The notes under the pieces: generated by a model
Told to the model about the DNA's origin: nothing
Databases searched by the model: none
Seen by the model: only the letters and a program-made list of their open reading frames with translations
Source of the DNA: JBFWRI01 sp050248995
Lineage (GTDB): Bacteria; Pseudomonadota; Alphaproteobacteria; JAIXQD01
Assembly: GCA_050248995.1 (NCBI GenBank)
Contig: JBFWRI010000008.1
Location: forward strand, 4,611-68,610
Length of the DNA stretch: 64,000 nucleotides
Direction: 5' to 3'
Program-made: the position numbers and the translations under genes
Part shown: positions 34,804 to 42,387 of the stretch, one piece after another
Position numbering within the stretch: the stretch's first letter is position 1
Layout of the letters: every line of letters starts with the position of its first letter

Positions 34804-36687
34804 TTATTGGCAGGCCAGACATTCCTCGTATTTATTTTCTTCTTCTTTGGCCGCTGCGCCGCCCAGTTCCTGCAGGGGCAGGTACGGCTCTTTTTGTTTT
34901 TCTTCAACGGCACGCTTGCCGGCGTCTTTCACCAGATCGCTGGTGAAGCTGCTTTCAGCGCGTTGCAGCGACTTCGAGCGGCAGTAATACATCGTCTTCA
35001 CGCCGCGCTGCCACGCCATCATGTGGATCTGGTGCAGGTCCTTCTTATGCACGTCGGCCGGCAGGAACACGTTGAGCGACTGCGCCTGGCAAATGTACGG
35101 CGTGCGGTCGGCGGCCAGTTCGATGATCCAGCGCTGGTCGAGTTCGAACGCGGTCTTGAACACCATCTTTTCCTGATCGGTCAGGAAGTCGAGGTGCTGG
35201 ACCGAGCCGCCCTTCAGCGTGATCGAGCTCCATGTGTCGTCATCGTTCTTGCCATGCGCTTCAAGGATCTGCATCAGCCACTTGTTGCGGACCGGGAAGC
35301 TGCCCGACAACGTTTTGTGCGTATAGCTGTTGGTGACCATTGGCTCGATGCCCGGGCTTGAACCGCCGCAGATGATGCTGATGCTTGCCGTTGGTGCAAC
35401 CGCCAGCTTGTTCGAGAAGCGCTCGTTGATCCCGTAGTCGGCAGCATCGGGGCAAGCGCCGCGTTCGGCGGCCAACTTTTGCGACGCGGCGTCGGCCTGG
35501 CGCTTGATCTGCGAGAACATCTTGGTGTTCCAGACCTTGGCCATAACCGATTCCATCGCCACGTTCTGCGACTGCAGGAACGAGTGGAAGCCCATGACGC
35601 CCAGACCCACCGAACGTTCACGCATGGCTGAGTACGCCGCATTGCTGTGGCCGCCTGATATCTGCATCGATTGTTCGATAAAGCTTTGCAGCACGTTATC
35701 AAGGAAGCGCAGGCAGTCTTCCACCAGTGTCGGGTGGTTCTGCCATTCAAGGTAGGTTTCAAGGTTGAGCGAGCTAAGGCAGCACACAGCCGTGCGGTTC
35801 TTGCCGAAGCGGTCGATACCGGTTGGTAGCGTGATTTCGCTGCACAGGTTGCTGGTTTTGACCGTCAGGCCGGCCAGTTTCTGGTGTTCGGGAATCGCGC
35901 GGTTCACATGATCGCTGAAGATCAGGTACGGTTCGCCGGTTTCAACGCGCGCCGTCAGGATGCGGATCCACAGCTGGCGTGCGTTGATCTTGCGGATGAT
36001 GTGGCCATCCTTCGGCGAGATCAGTGCCCACTCCTCGTCATTCTGCACAGCGCGCATGAACGCGTCGGGCACCAGAACGCCGTGGTGCAGGTTCAGCGTT
36101 TTGCGGTTGGTATCACCACCAGTGGGGCGGCGGATTTCGATGAACTCTTCAATTTCAGGGTGGTGCACATCAAGGTACACGGCAGCCGAACCACGACGCA
36201 GTGAACCTTGCGAGATCGCCAGCGTCTGGCTGTCCATCACCTTCATGAAAGGTACGACGCCGGATGTCTTGCCGACCTGGCCAATCTTTTCACCGATCGA
36301 GCGCAAGTTGCCCCAATAGGTGCCGATGCCGCCGCCGCGCGCTGCCAGCCACGCGTTTTCACTCCATATATTGACGATGCCCTCAAGGCTGTCGGGCACT
36401 TCGTTCAGGAAGCATGAAATGGGCAGGCCGCGATCGGTCCCGCCGTTCGACAGCACGGGGGTGGCCGGCATGAACCACAGGTTGCTTATATAGTCATACA
36501 GGCGCTGGGCATGGGCCGTATCGTCGGCATAGGCCATGGCGACGCGGGCGAACATGTCCTGCGGGTCTTCGCCGGGCAGCAGGTAGCGGTCGGCCAGGGT
36601 ATCCATACCGAATTTGGTCAGTTTGGCATTCCGAGAGCGATCGACGACAACCTTGGCACCGTGTTGAACCTGTACGACATCAAGCAT
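34804..36687 (-). CDS. nrdA: Ribonucleotide reductase class Ia, alpha subunit
   Basis: 627 residues; reduces ribonucleoside diphosphates with the radical supplied by NrdB. AGAGGAGA precedes the ATG. Active-site regions are LSNGGTDRGLPISCFLN, NLCSEITLP with its cysteine, the radical-path GVKTMYYCRS tyrosine pair, and the C-terminal redox cysteines CLACQ that take electrons from thioredoxin or glutaredoxin. The N-terminus starts directly in the catalytic barrel; no ATP-cone is present, so overall dATP inhibition through that domain is not expected. Two NrdR boxes and a 23-bp palindrome lie upstream. Confidence 0.95.
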   Translation of the reverse strand: MLDVVQVQHGAKVVVDRSRNAKLTKFGMDTLADRYLLPGEDPQDMFARVAMAYADDTAHAQRLYDYISNLWFMPATPVLSNGGTDRGLPISCFLNEVPDSLEGIVNIWSENAWLAARGGGIGTYWGNLRSIGEKIGQVGKTSGVVPFMKVMDSQTLAISQGSLRRGSAAVYLDVHHPEIEEFIEIRRPTGGDTNRKTLNLHHGVLVPDAFMRAVQNDEEWALISPKDGHIIRKINARQLWIRILTARVETGEPYLIFSDHVNRAIPEHQKLAGLTVKTSNLCSEITLPTGIDRFGKNRTAVCCLSSLNLETYLEWQNHPTLVEDCLRFLDNVLQSFIEQSMQISGGHSNAAYSAMRERSVGLGVMGFHSFLQSQNVAMESVMAKVWNTKMFSQIKRQADAASQKLAAERGACPDAADYGINERFSNKLAVAPTASISIICGGSSPGIEPMVTNSYTHKTLSGSFPVRNKWLMQILEAHGKNDDDTWSSITLKGGSVQHLDFLTDQEKMVFKTAFELDQRWIIELAADRTPYICQAQSLNVFLPADVHKKDLHQIHMMAWQRGVKTMYYCRSKSLQRAESSFTSDLVKDAGKRAVEEKQKEPYLPLQELGGAAAKEEENKYEECLACQ

Positions 36688-36790
36688 TGGGTTTCTCCTC
36701 TCATCTTAAGTAGTTCTTCCCACCCCTGAGAAAAACCGAAAAATTTACCGCTCGGGGCCAACTCACCCCAAGGTTTAGTATCTAAAACAA

Positions 36791-36813
36791 CCACCATATA
36801 CCATATATGGTGG
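36791..36813. promoter_or_regulatory. 23-bp palindrome, operator-like
   Basis: CCACCATATA, three bases, TATATGGTGG: perfect 10-bp arms about 105-125 bp upstream of nrdA. The short spacer and full symmetry fit a dimeric repressor site better than an RNA hairpin. Binding protein unknown. Confidence 0.5.
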
Positions 36814-37017
36814 GTAGTGTATGGAAGCGTCATCAGACTCAGTTGTGGTGAATCCAGTGACAATATTTAGGCTATCATAAAACTGTGACCTGTCACGCCT
36901 CAAAGAAGCCATTTTTGAGCCCGTAAACATTAACGTTTTTTGATGTTAACCGAAAAATTCAGGAAAACCGGGACAATTTCGTTTTCGTGGTCTGCGTAAT
37001 TTTATTGCTTATATACT

Positions 37018-37065
37018 TGGCAACATATAGTGCGGTTTCTTGAAGATGCACACTATATGTAGTAA
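37018..37065. promoter_or_regulatory. Pair of NrdR boxes
   Basis: TGGCAACATATAGTGC (37018-37033) and ACACTATATGTAGTAA (37050-37065) match the NrdR consensus acaCwAtATaTwGtgt, the second almost completely. Their starts are 32 bp apart, the three-helical-turn spacing typical of NrdR box pairs. They lie 330-380 bp upstream of nrdA, farther than usual, implying a long leader. Confidence 0.65.
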
Positions 37066-37293
37066 CTGTAGGGATATAGTCCGCCCTGCTGCCCATCGGC
37101 CTTTTGCAGGGCGCAGAATTGCTAGCACGATAGGAATTTAGTCAAGTTATCCACAACCTGTGGATGTGTAGGCAGACAACCGGAGCGGGGCACAGGCTGA
37201 TTCTGGTCATGAATCAGGGGGCGGGTGAGTCGCCAGCGTCTGGCGAGCACGCTGTGCCGTGCTAAGGTGCGCGCAGTTATAAAGGAGACCCCG

Positions 37294-38142
37294 ATGAAAA
37301 AGCTTTTCCTTCTTGCAGCACTTCTTTTGTTGGCTGCCTGTGATCAGCAGGGCAGCAATGCATCATCGGCCCCGCAGGCTGATGAGGTTTACCACCGTGT
37401 GATGAAATCAGGCGTTCTGCGCTGCGGGTATTCGGTATGGCCACCGTTATTCAAGGTTGATCCGAACACAGGCGAGAAGGGCGGCATCGTCGGCGATATG
37501 ATGGTCGAGCTGGCGAAGCGCTATGGCCTGAAGATCGAATGGGTAGAAGAGCTGGGCTGGGGCACCGTTACCGAAGCGCTGGAGCAAAAGCGCGTGGACG
37601 CAGCCTGCGCGGGGTATTGGGCCAACACCAGCCGCAGCAAGTATGTATACTTCACCGTGCCGCTGTTCTATTCACCGACCTTCGTGTGGATGCGCGGCGA
37701 CGATACGCGCAACCCAGAAACTATCGACACGCTGGATGACCCGGCATGGACAGCGGGCCATGTGGATGGCTCGGCCGAAGGCAAGGCTATTGCCATACGC
37801 TTCCCCAAGGCCAAAACCTTCACCATTCCCGAGCTGATGCCCTCATCCGACCTGTTCGAGGCCCTGAAGGCCGGCAAGCTGGATTTCGTGGTGATGGACT
37901 ATGCCAGTGTTGCCGACTTCCTGAACAAGAACCCGGGCGCGCTGAAAATGATGTTCCCCAATGACCCGGTCAGCATCCTGCCCGACGTGATGATGGTGCC
38001 GGGCGGCGAAAACCGCCTGAAGTCGCTGTTCGACAACGCCATCCGGGAAATGCAGTACGACGGCACGGTTGACCGTATTCTGGAAAAGAACGGCGCTGCC
38101 GGGATGTACCCGAAGTCACTCAGCAAGTTCGATAAGGAATAA
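37294..38142 (+). CDS. Orphan family-3 solute-binding lipoprotein (paralogue B)
   Basis: 282 residues from ATG 37294 with an AAGGAGA site. The only one of the six paralogues with a clear lipobox (LLLLAAC), so it is predicted to be lipid-anchored in the periplasm. It begins with the hallmark SGVLRCGYSVW and has the second hallmark cysteine in VDAACAG. The region TSRSKYVYF retains the carboxylate-binding arginine position. No transporter genes are adjacent: nrdA lies upstream on the other strand and a chorismate mutase is convergent downstream with 6 bp between stops. The ligand is probably a small amino-acid-like molecule by family; not shown. Confidence 0.88.
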   Translation: MKKLFLLAALLLLAACDQQGSNASSAPQADEVYHRVMKSGVLRCGYSVWPPLFKVDPNTGEKGGIVGDMMVELAKRYGLKIEWVEELGWGTVTEALEQKRVDAACAGYWANTSRSKYVYFTVPLFYSPTFVWMRGDDTRNPETIDTLDDPAWTAGHVDGSAEGKAIAIRFPKAKTFTIPELMPSSDLFEALKAGKLDFVVMDYASVADFLNKNPGALKMMFPNDPVSILPDVMMVPGGENRLKSLFDNAIREMQYDGTVDRILEKNGAAGMYPKSLSKFDKE

Positions 38143-38148
38143 GAAGTA

Positions 38149-38442
38149 TTACTTCTTCTGCCGGGCTTCCATGCGCGGGATTTCGTAATCGTGCGCGGCG
38201 TCGATGATTGCTTCCCAGATGCGGCGCACCATGTCTTCGGGCAGGCCATGCAGTGCGCCGGTTAGCACGTTACGGTCAATCACTTCAGCGACGCGTGCCG
38301 GGTCGGGCGAGGGCAGGCCGTTGGCGACCTTCACATTCACAACTTCGGCCAGCAGGGCATAGCGCTTGCCTAATAGGGCAAGGACAGCGTCGTCCAGTGC
38401 GTTGATCTGCTGACGCAGGTCGTGCAGCGGGTGCAGAGGCAT
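38149..38442 (-). CDS. Chorismate mutase (AroQ type)
   Basis: 97 residues, all helical, the size of a stand-alone AroQ-fold chorismate mutase, which converts chorismate to prephenate for Phe and Tyr synthesis. Visible family positions are LRQQINALDDAVLALLGKR near the N-terminus (the first catalytic Arg and the D-x2-hydrophobic-x2-L-x2-R pattern), VNVK, DPARVAEVIDR and the C-terminal WEAIIDAAHDYE helix. It could belong to either the housekeeping or PchB-like subgroup. Its start is 14 bp beyond the end of the acetyltransferase gene, so the two are co-transcribed. Confidence 0.88.
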   Translation of the reverse strand: MPLHPLHDLRQQINALDDAVLALLGKRYALLAEVVNVKVANGLPSPDPARVAEVIDRNVLTGALHGLPEDMVRRIWEAIIDAAHDYEIPRMEARQKK

Positions 38443-38456
38443 GGGAGCGTGAAAAC

Positions 38457-39104
38457 CTAGGCGCGGGCGGTGCGACGAACGCGCATACCGGTTTCGGTAA
38501 CGCCATTATCCACCATCATGACCGGACGAACGTCGCCGTTGGCGCCCTGCATGGCCCCGGGCACCAGTTCAAGGCCTAGGAAACGCTCGGGTTCGACGGG
38601 GGTTGCCAGCAGTACGCCTTGTGTCAGGTGGCGTGTGAAGCCAAAGCGGCCGTAGTACGGACCATCGCCAACCAGCAGCACAATCTTGTGACCCAGATCA
38701 CGCGCGCGGCCGAGACCAAGGTTGATCATCTGTGCGCCAAGACCGCGCGAATGGAATCCGGGAGCCCCGGCACTCGGGCCGAGCAGCAGTGCCGGCGTTA
38801 CCGGACCGATCATCACCGGCCAGAAACGCAGCGTGCCGACGACTTCGCCGTAATCTTCGGCAATCAGGCACAGGTCGGCAACCGGCATGGTGCTGTCGCG
38901 CAGATAGCTGACGGGACTGGAAGGATGGGCGGCGCCGAAGCTTTTGACATAAAGCTTTTCAATGCCGGGAATGTCGGCGGCGTTTTCAACACGGATGTTG
39001 GTGTTCGAGAGATTGGTGGGAGAAACAGAAGAAGGTGTCAGTTTGATAATCGGGCTAAGGCTGCCTTTGGTCGAGGGCGATGTGCCTTTGGGCGGTAGCG
39101 ACAT
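38457..39104 (-). CDS. GNAT-family N-acetyltransferase
   Basis: 215 residues; AGGAG lies eight bases before the ATG. The first 30 residues are Ser/Thr/Pro-rich and probably disordered. The GNAT fold then follows: IRVENAADIPGIEKLY (strand 1-helix 1), LIAEDYGEVVGTLRFWPV, the acetyl-CoA-binding region GFHSRGLGAQMINLGL and YYGRFGF. The LLLGPSAGAP element resembles the LGPLAV motif of YhbS-type acetyltransferases, though the pyrophosphate loop departs slightly from the Q/R-x2-G-x-G/A consensus (HSRGLG). Substrate unknown. Confidence 0.85.
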   Translation of the reverse strand: MSLPPKGTSPSTKGSLSPIIKLTPSSVSPTNLSNTNIRVENAADIPGIEKLYVKSFGAAHPSSPVSYLRDSTMPVADLCLIAEDYGEVVGTLRFWPVMIGPVTPALLLGPSAGAPGFHSRGLGAQMINLGLGRARDLGHKIVLLVGDGPYYGRFGFTRHLTQGVLLATPVEPERFLGLELVPGAMQGANGDVRPVMMVDNGVTETGMRVRRTARA

Positions 39105-39427
39105 GAGGGGCGACTCCTGAAGGGGCTGCGCGGGAACTGCGCGTGTCTCGAATGACGAAAAGAGCTAACATGATTCGAATCCCGATTAAAGAAAACAGTC
39201 GTAGAATCAGTCACGCGCGATGGTTGTTGTGGATAAAAAGCAACGCATGGTTTCATCGGATTGACGCGGATAACTGCGGTGTATGTGGACACTCTGTGCA
39301 TAACTAGGAAGCAATCTATCCACCACAATTTTCAAAAAGTCCCCAACCAAAGGCCCTACGAATCATTGGCAGCAGGGGCAAATCAGCCAAGAAATTACTT
39401 TCAGAAATTTGGTGTATAACAAGGGTC
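39105..39427. other. Intergenic region with several DnaA-box-like sites
   Basis: 323 bp between divergent acetyltransferase and apaG genes. It contains TGTGGATAA (39228-39236, a perfect DnaA box on the minus strand), TGTGCATAA (39295-39303, fits TTATNCACA) and CTATCCACC (39317-39325, two mismatches). No gene or RNA is recognised. Presumably contains the apaG promoter. Confidence 0.5.
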
Positions 39428-39829
39428 ATGGAAACAATGTTTACAAAAACCACGCGCGACATCACGGTGACGGTCGAGCCGACGTATCTGGAACTGCAGT
39501 CGGATCCGGATGCGCAGAAGTTTGTGTGGGCGTATCATATCCGCATCGAAAACCGCGGCGACACACGCGTGACTTTACAAACACGCCGCTGGCAGGTGAC
39601 CGATGCATTCGGCCGTGCACAAACCGTTCAGGGTGTCGGCGTTGTTGGCCAGCAACCTGTTCTGGAGCCTGGCGATCATTTTGAATACACAAGCGGTACG
39701 CCGCTTGATACGCCGTCAGGTATCATGGTCGGCAGCTACACGATGCAGAATGCCGCAGGTGACATGTTCGAGGTTGCCGTGCCGGCATTCTCGCTGGACT
39801 GTCCGCATGAACGCAAAACACTTCACTAA
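39428..39829 (+). CDS. apaG: ApaG protein
   Basis: 133 residues forming the single fibronectin-like beta-sandwich of the ApaG family: VTVEPTYLELQSDPDAQKFVWAY at the start, then IRIENRGD, RRWQVTDAFG, VGVVGQQPVLEPG and TPSGIMVGSY, all family hallmarks. ApaG is linked to cobalt/magnesium resistance in enterobacteria but its biochemical role is not settled. No signal peptide; cytoplasmic. ATG 39428 is used here; ATG 39437 is an alternative. Confidence 0.93.
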   Translation: METMFTKTTRDITVTVEPTYLELQSDPDAQKFVWAYHIRIENRGDTRVTLQTRRWQVTDAFGRAQTVQGVGVVGQQPVLEPGDHFEYTSGTPLDTPSGIMVGSYTMQNAAGDMFEVAVPAFSLDCPHERKTLH

Positions 39830-39905
39830 AACATAACGGTACAGTCGAAGCGTATCGATTCCGCGATAGTCGCGCAGGATTTTTCGTAACCAATTGTTAG
39901 GCCTC

Positions 39906-39920
39906 TTAACCTAAAATTAG
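39906..39920. promoter_or_regulatory. Near-consensus CtrA-type site
   Basis: TTAACCTAAAATTAG: one mismatch to TTAA-N7-TTAA, located 18-32 bp upstream of the start at 39938. Weak evidence alone; listed because three perfect sites occur in the window. Confidence 0.3.
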
Positions 39921-39937
39921 GCATAAGGGGATTTGCC

Positions 39938-40549
39938 ATGACGGCAGAAGAAACACCTGTTTCTGAAGAAGTTTCTGAAGCGCCGGCTGCAGCCAGGCGC
40001 CGCATTCACCTGACTCCCAGGCAGGGTATATATATAGCATTGGCGATTGTCCTTTCGGTTGCCGGGGGCGGTGCCCTGCCGCAGGGTCACAGTTACAGAA
40101 TTACCGGGGAGCCACCATCGGTCGCAGACCCCGCACTGGCCTCAGGCTGGCAGCCGCTGGGTGCTTATGTGCTGGAGCGCGGCCTGACGCGCGCCATGAC
40201 GCTGGATGAACGCCTGCAGCATGAAGCCGAGCAGCGCAAGCTGCTGAACCCGGTGGACGAGCCGGAACAGAAACTGAATGTTCGCATTCCTTTGCTGCCA
40301 GGCCCCGTGCAGCGCGCCGACAGCCAGCCCGTTATTCCGCCGACGATCGAGTCGACTGCTGCACAGTTGGCGCCGCCGCCGGCCGTGGTTGAACAGGTGA
40401 AAGCCGAACCGCAACCCGCACCGACCAAGGCCGACCCACTGGCCGAGAATCTGGAGACGCTGAAAGCGCTGCAGGACGCACTGGAGCAGATGAACGCCGA
40501 GCGGAATGCAGAAATAAGCACCTACCGCAATGACCAGGTCGATCAGTAA
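39938..40549 (+). CDS. Hypothetical single-pass membrane protein
   Basis: 203 residues with an AGGGG site. A short acidic N-terminus and a basic stretch (AARRRIHL) precede one hydrophobic segment (IYIALAIVLSVAGGGAL); the remaining 150 residues, predicted periplasmic, are rich in Pro, Ala, Gln and Glu and end in a helical, possibly coiled-coil stretch (ENLETLKALQDALEQMNAERNAE). The layout resembles TonB-like or cell-wall-spanning linker proteins but no defining domain is present. Function unknown; neighbours are apaG and a convergent orphan solute-binding protein. Confidence 0.75.
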   Translation: MTAEETPVSEEVSEAPAAARRRIHLTPRQGIYIALAIVLSVAGGGALPQGHSYRITGEPPSVADPALASGWQPLGAYVLERGLTRAMTLDERLQHEAEQRKLLNPVDEPEQKLNVRIPLLPGPVQRADSQPVIPPTIESTAAQLAPPPAVVEQVKAEPQPAPTKADPLAENLETLKALQDALEQMNAERNAEISTYRNDQVDQ

Positions 40550-40584
40550 CTGTCGTTAAAACAGCGTCACTGCATACCAGCTAA

Positions 40585-41448
40585 TTATCTTTGAAAACTG
40601 GGTGCGCGGCGCCAGAACGTATGCGGCGCCGGTTCGTACTTGGCGATGATCGCATCGATACGGCCATTGTTGTGCATCACTTCCAGCATCATGTTGACCA
40701 TGCTGAGCAGGTTATGATCGCCCTTGCGGACTTCGAACACATTGGGGTTGATCTGTAACGGGTTGTCCGGCGTGATATTCTTGATGGTGCCAGGGTTGGC
40801 CACGCTGTACTGGGCGCCGAAGTAGGCTTCGACAAAACCGATATCGGCCTTTTTCTCGGCGACACTCAGCAGGTTGGCGGCATAGGCGGCCATTTCCGGC
40901 AGCGAGTAGATTTTAGCATTCGGGAAGCGCTTGGCCGCGATAATGCTGGGCGCACTGCCGTCGGTGGCCGCAATCGTCACATCAGGGCTGTTGACGTTTG
41001 CCAGCGTACTGTCAAAACGGCTATCATCGGCGCGCACCCATGCGCTGACAGCTGAATAATAGACAGGAACGGTCGCCATCAGGCGAGTCATTTCCGGCAC
41101 CTGAATGGCCCATGCGGCACCGCAGAACATATCGAACTTGCCGTCGGTCAAGTCTGAGATATAAGTGGCCCAGCCGCCGGCCTGTACCCACTCGATTTTC
41201 AGGCCCAGTTCTTTGCCTATTTCTTCGGCCACCTCGTACAGGATGCCCTTCATCTCATTGGTCTTGGCATCGCGGAAGTTGGCGGGCTCGTAATCGACAA
41301 AGCCACAGCGAAGCGTCTTGGTTTCCAGCACGCGGGCCAGCGTATCCTGCGCTGTGGCAGAGGCCTTTTCACCGCGCTGGCCGACATACCATGCGGTGCC
41401 GGCGCTGATCACAATGATAAGGACAAGTGAAAGAAGACGTTTAAACAT
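40585..41448 (-). CDS. Orphan family-3 solute-binding protein (paralogue C)
   Basis: 287 residues: hydrophobic N-terminal export segment (LLSLVLIIVISAGTAWYV) without a clear signal-peptidase site, then the two-lobed fold. It carries both hallmark cysteines (KTLRCGFVDY and FDMFCGA). In the ligand loop VPEMTRLMATVPVY the usual arginine of the E/K-R position is methionine, so its substrate probably differs or it has lost amino-acid binding. A hairpin ending 6 bp before the ATG hides the only G-rich stretch that could serve as ribosome site. No transporter genes adjacent; the FlaG-like gene lies upstream on the same strand. Confidence 0.88.
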   Translation of the reverse strand: MFKRLLSLVLIIVISAGTAWYVGQRGEKASATAQDTLARVLETKTLRCGFVDYEPANFRDAKTNEMKGILYEVAEEIGKELGLKIEWVQAGGWATYISDLTDGKFDMFCGAAWAIQVPEMTRLMATVPVYYSAVSAWVRADDSRFDSTLANVNSPDVTIAATDGSAPSIIAAKRFPNAKIYSLPEMAAYAANLLSVAEKKADIGFVEAYFGAQYSVANPGTIKNITPDNPLQINPNVFEVRKGDHNLLSMVNMMLEVMHNNGRIDAIIAKYEPAPHTFWRRAPSFQR

Positions 41449-41454
41449 GGAAAA

Positions 41455-41479
41455 GGGCCCCGAATATTATTCGAGGCCC
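41455..41479 (-). terminator. Hairpin between the FlaG-like gene and paralogue C
   Basis: GGGCCCCGAAT / ATTCGAGGCCC (one mismatch) with a 3-base loop, followed on the minus strand by TTTT. It can terminate transcription from the FlaG-like gene and also lies directly on the ribosome-site region of the next gene (start 41448). Confidence 0.6.
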
Positions 41480-41513
41480 ATATTGCCATACCAGTCCCAA
41501 ACCACCAGTACCG

Positions 41514-41837
41514 TTAGACGGTTGCCGGCTTTTCCTCGTCAGGCTTGTCGACAGGCGCACCCTGCGCTGTCAGACCAGCGCGCAGATAGGCCAGTGCAGC
41601 TTGCGAAGGGACCTGTTGGGAAACTTCGCCGTTGCTGCCAACGAATTCTGTAACCACCGCACCGGCCAGACTATCCTGGACAATGCGTGGGCTAATCGGC
41701 TGCGGCACATCACCTGGCTTTTGCAGAACCGTTTCAGGAGCTGCCTGAACCGGTGCCGGTGCGGGACGAGCCACGGCGCGCGAAGCAGCAGCATCGCTTA
41801 CTTTTGCATCGCCGACGCTTGTAACTGCGCTAAGCAT
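41514..41837 (-). CDS. FlaG-like small protein
   Basis: 107 residues starting at ATG 41837, five bases after GGAGG; the ATG at 41849 is part of that ribosome site and not the start. The first half is Ala/Pro-rich and probably disordered. The second half (ISPRIVQDSLAGAVVTEFVG, QQVPSQAALAYLRAGL) resembles the C-terminal part of FlaG-type flagellar proteins (hydrophobic strand, then Q-x-P, then helix). This weak resemblance is supported by context: it is divergent from flagellin and has its own sigma-54-type promoter (41981-41996). Role in the filament is inferred; no direct proof. Confidence 0.6.
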   Translation of the reverse strand: MLSAVTSVGDAKVSDAAASRAVARPAPAPVQAAPETVLQKPGDVPQPISPRIVQDSLAGAVVTEFVGSNGEVSQQVPSQAALAYLRAGLTAQGAPVDKPDEEKPATV

Positions 41838-41980
41838 AATCGCCTCCATTTGCGTGCCATGGCACGCGACCCTTATTTATAATGTACTCGAAATAGTCGC
41901 ACGAAACAAGTAAAAACGCCTTTAAATCAGCATCTTCGTGCACGTTCTCGAATACACTTACCTAAACCCAACATGATATA

Positions 41981-41996
41981 TGCAAACGCCAAGCCA
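41981..41996 (-). promoter_or_regulatory. Sigma-54-type promoter for the FlaG-like gene
   Basis: On the minus strand TGGCTTGGCGTTTGCA: GG of the -24 element and GC of the -12 element are exactly 12 bases apart and the -12 part TTGCA is perfect. It lies about 145 bp upstream of ATG 41837. Confidence 0.55.
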
Positions 41997-42132
41997 ATTT
42001 CGAATCTGGGGGAAAAATAATCACCACAACGAAGACAACGAAAACAAAAGCATAGGTTTTTGTTTTAATAACTTAGTAACACTTCGACGCATGCTGCAGG
42101 AATAATTTGCCGATTTTCGATCTGCTAGGAAA

Positions 42133-42177
42133 TTTTTGCCGGCATTTTTTGCCGGTTAGGGCATTTACAACCGGCAA
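42133..42177. promoter_or_regulatory. TTGCCGG repeats, possible enhancer sites
   Basis: TTTTTGCCGG occurs twice head to tail (from 42133 and 42146) and TTGCCGGTT (42149-42157) is mirrored by AACCGGCAA (42169-42177) with an 11-bp spacer. Position about 85-125 bp upstream of the flagellin sigma-54 promoter is where an enhancer-binding activator would sit. Confidence 0.45.
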
Positions 42178-42258
42178 ATGTTAACATGAACTATGGTGCA
42201 TGCCCGTATGTGTTTGAGATGTTTTACTGTTCTTAAAAAGCCAAATTAACCAGCATGT

Positions 42259-42274
42259 TGGCACGTTTATCGCA
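42259..42274 (+). promoter_or_regulatory. Sigma-54 promoter for flagellin
   Basis: TGGCACG (42259-42265), four bases, TCGCA (42270-42274): a perfect -24 element with GG to GC spacing of 12, one mismatch in the -12 element. Start of the flagellin mRNA is predicted near 42286. Confidence 0.7.
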
Positions 42275-42387
42275 AATCATTCGCGCGTATCTACGGCATT
42301 CGTATGTTTGCAGTGGGTCGGTTTGCCGGATGGTCTGGCAAATAAAAAGGCGGAAGGAGTCCGCTGCAACCGTAAGGAGTACACTCT

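Larger units (their letters stand above)
36688..37293. other. 606-bp regulatory region between nrdA and a divergent gene
   Basis: No gene is seen. It contains a perfect 23-bp palindrome (36791-36813), an AT-rich middle, a pair of NrdR boxes (37018-37065), and a perfect DnaA box TTATCCACA (37147-37155) with a weaker inverted partner right after it. It serves nrdA to the left and a solute-binding lipoprotein gene to the right. Confidence 0.6.
41838..42387. other. 550-bp divergent flagellar promoter region
   Basis: No gene seen. AT-rich, with two oppositely oriented sigma-54-type promoters (41981-41996 minus, 42259-42274 plus), a perfect 16-bp palindrome GCGTGCCATGGCACGC (41852-41867) in the 5' leader of the FlaG-like gene, and a cluster of TTTTTGCCGG repeats at 42133-42177 between the promoters. 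Confidence 0.7.

Noticed and set aside
38141..38157. AAGAAGT-ATT-ACTTCTT inverted repeat between convergent genes
   Set aside because: Only seven AT-rich pairs and overlapping both stop codons; too weak to call a terminator.
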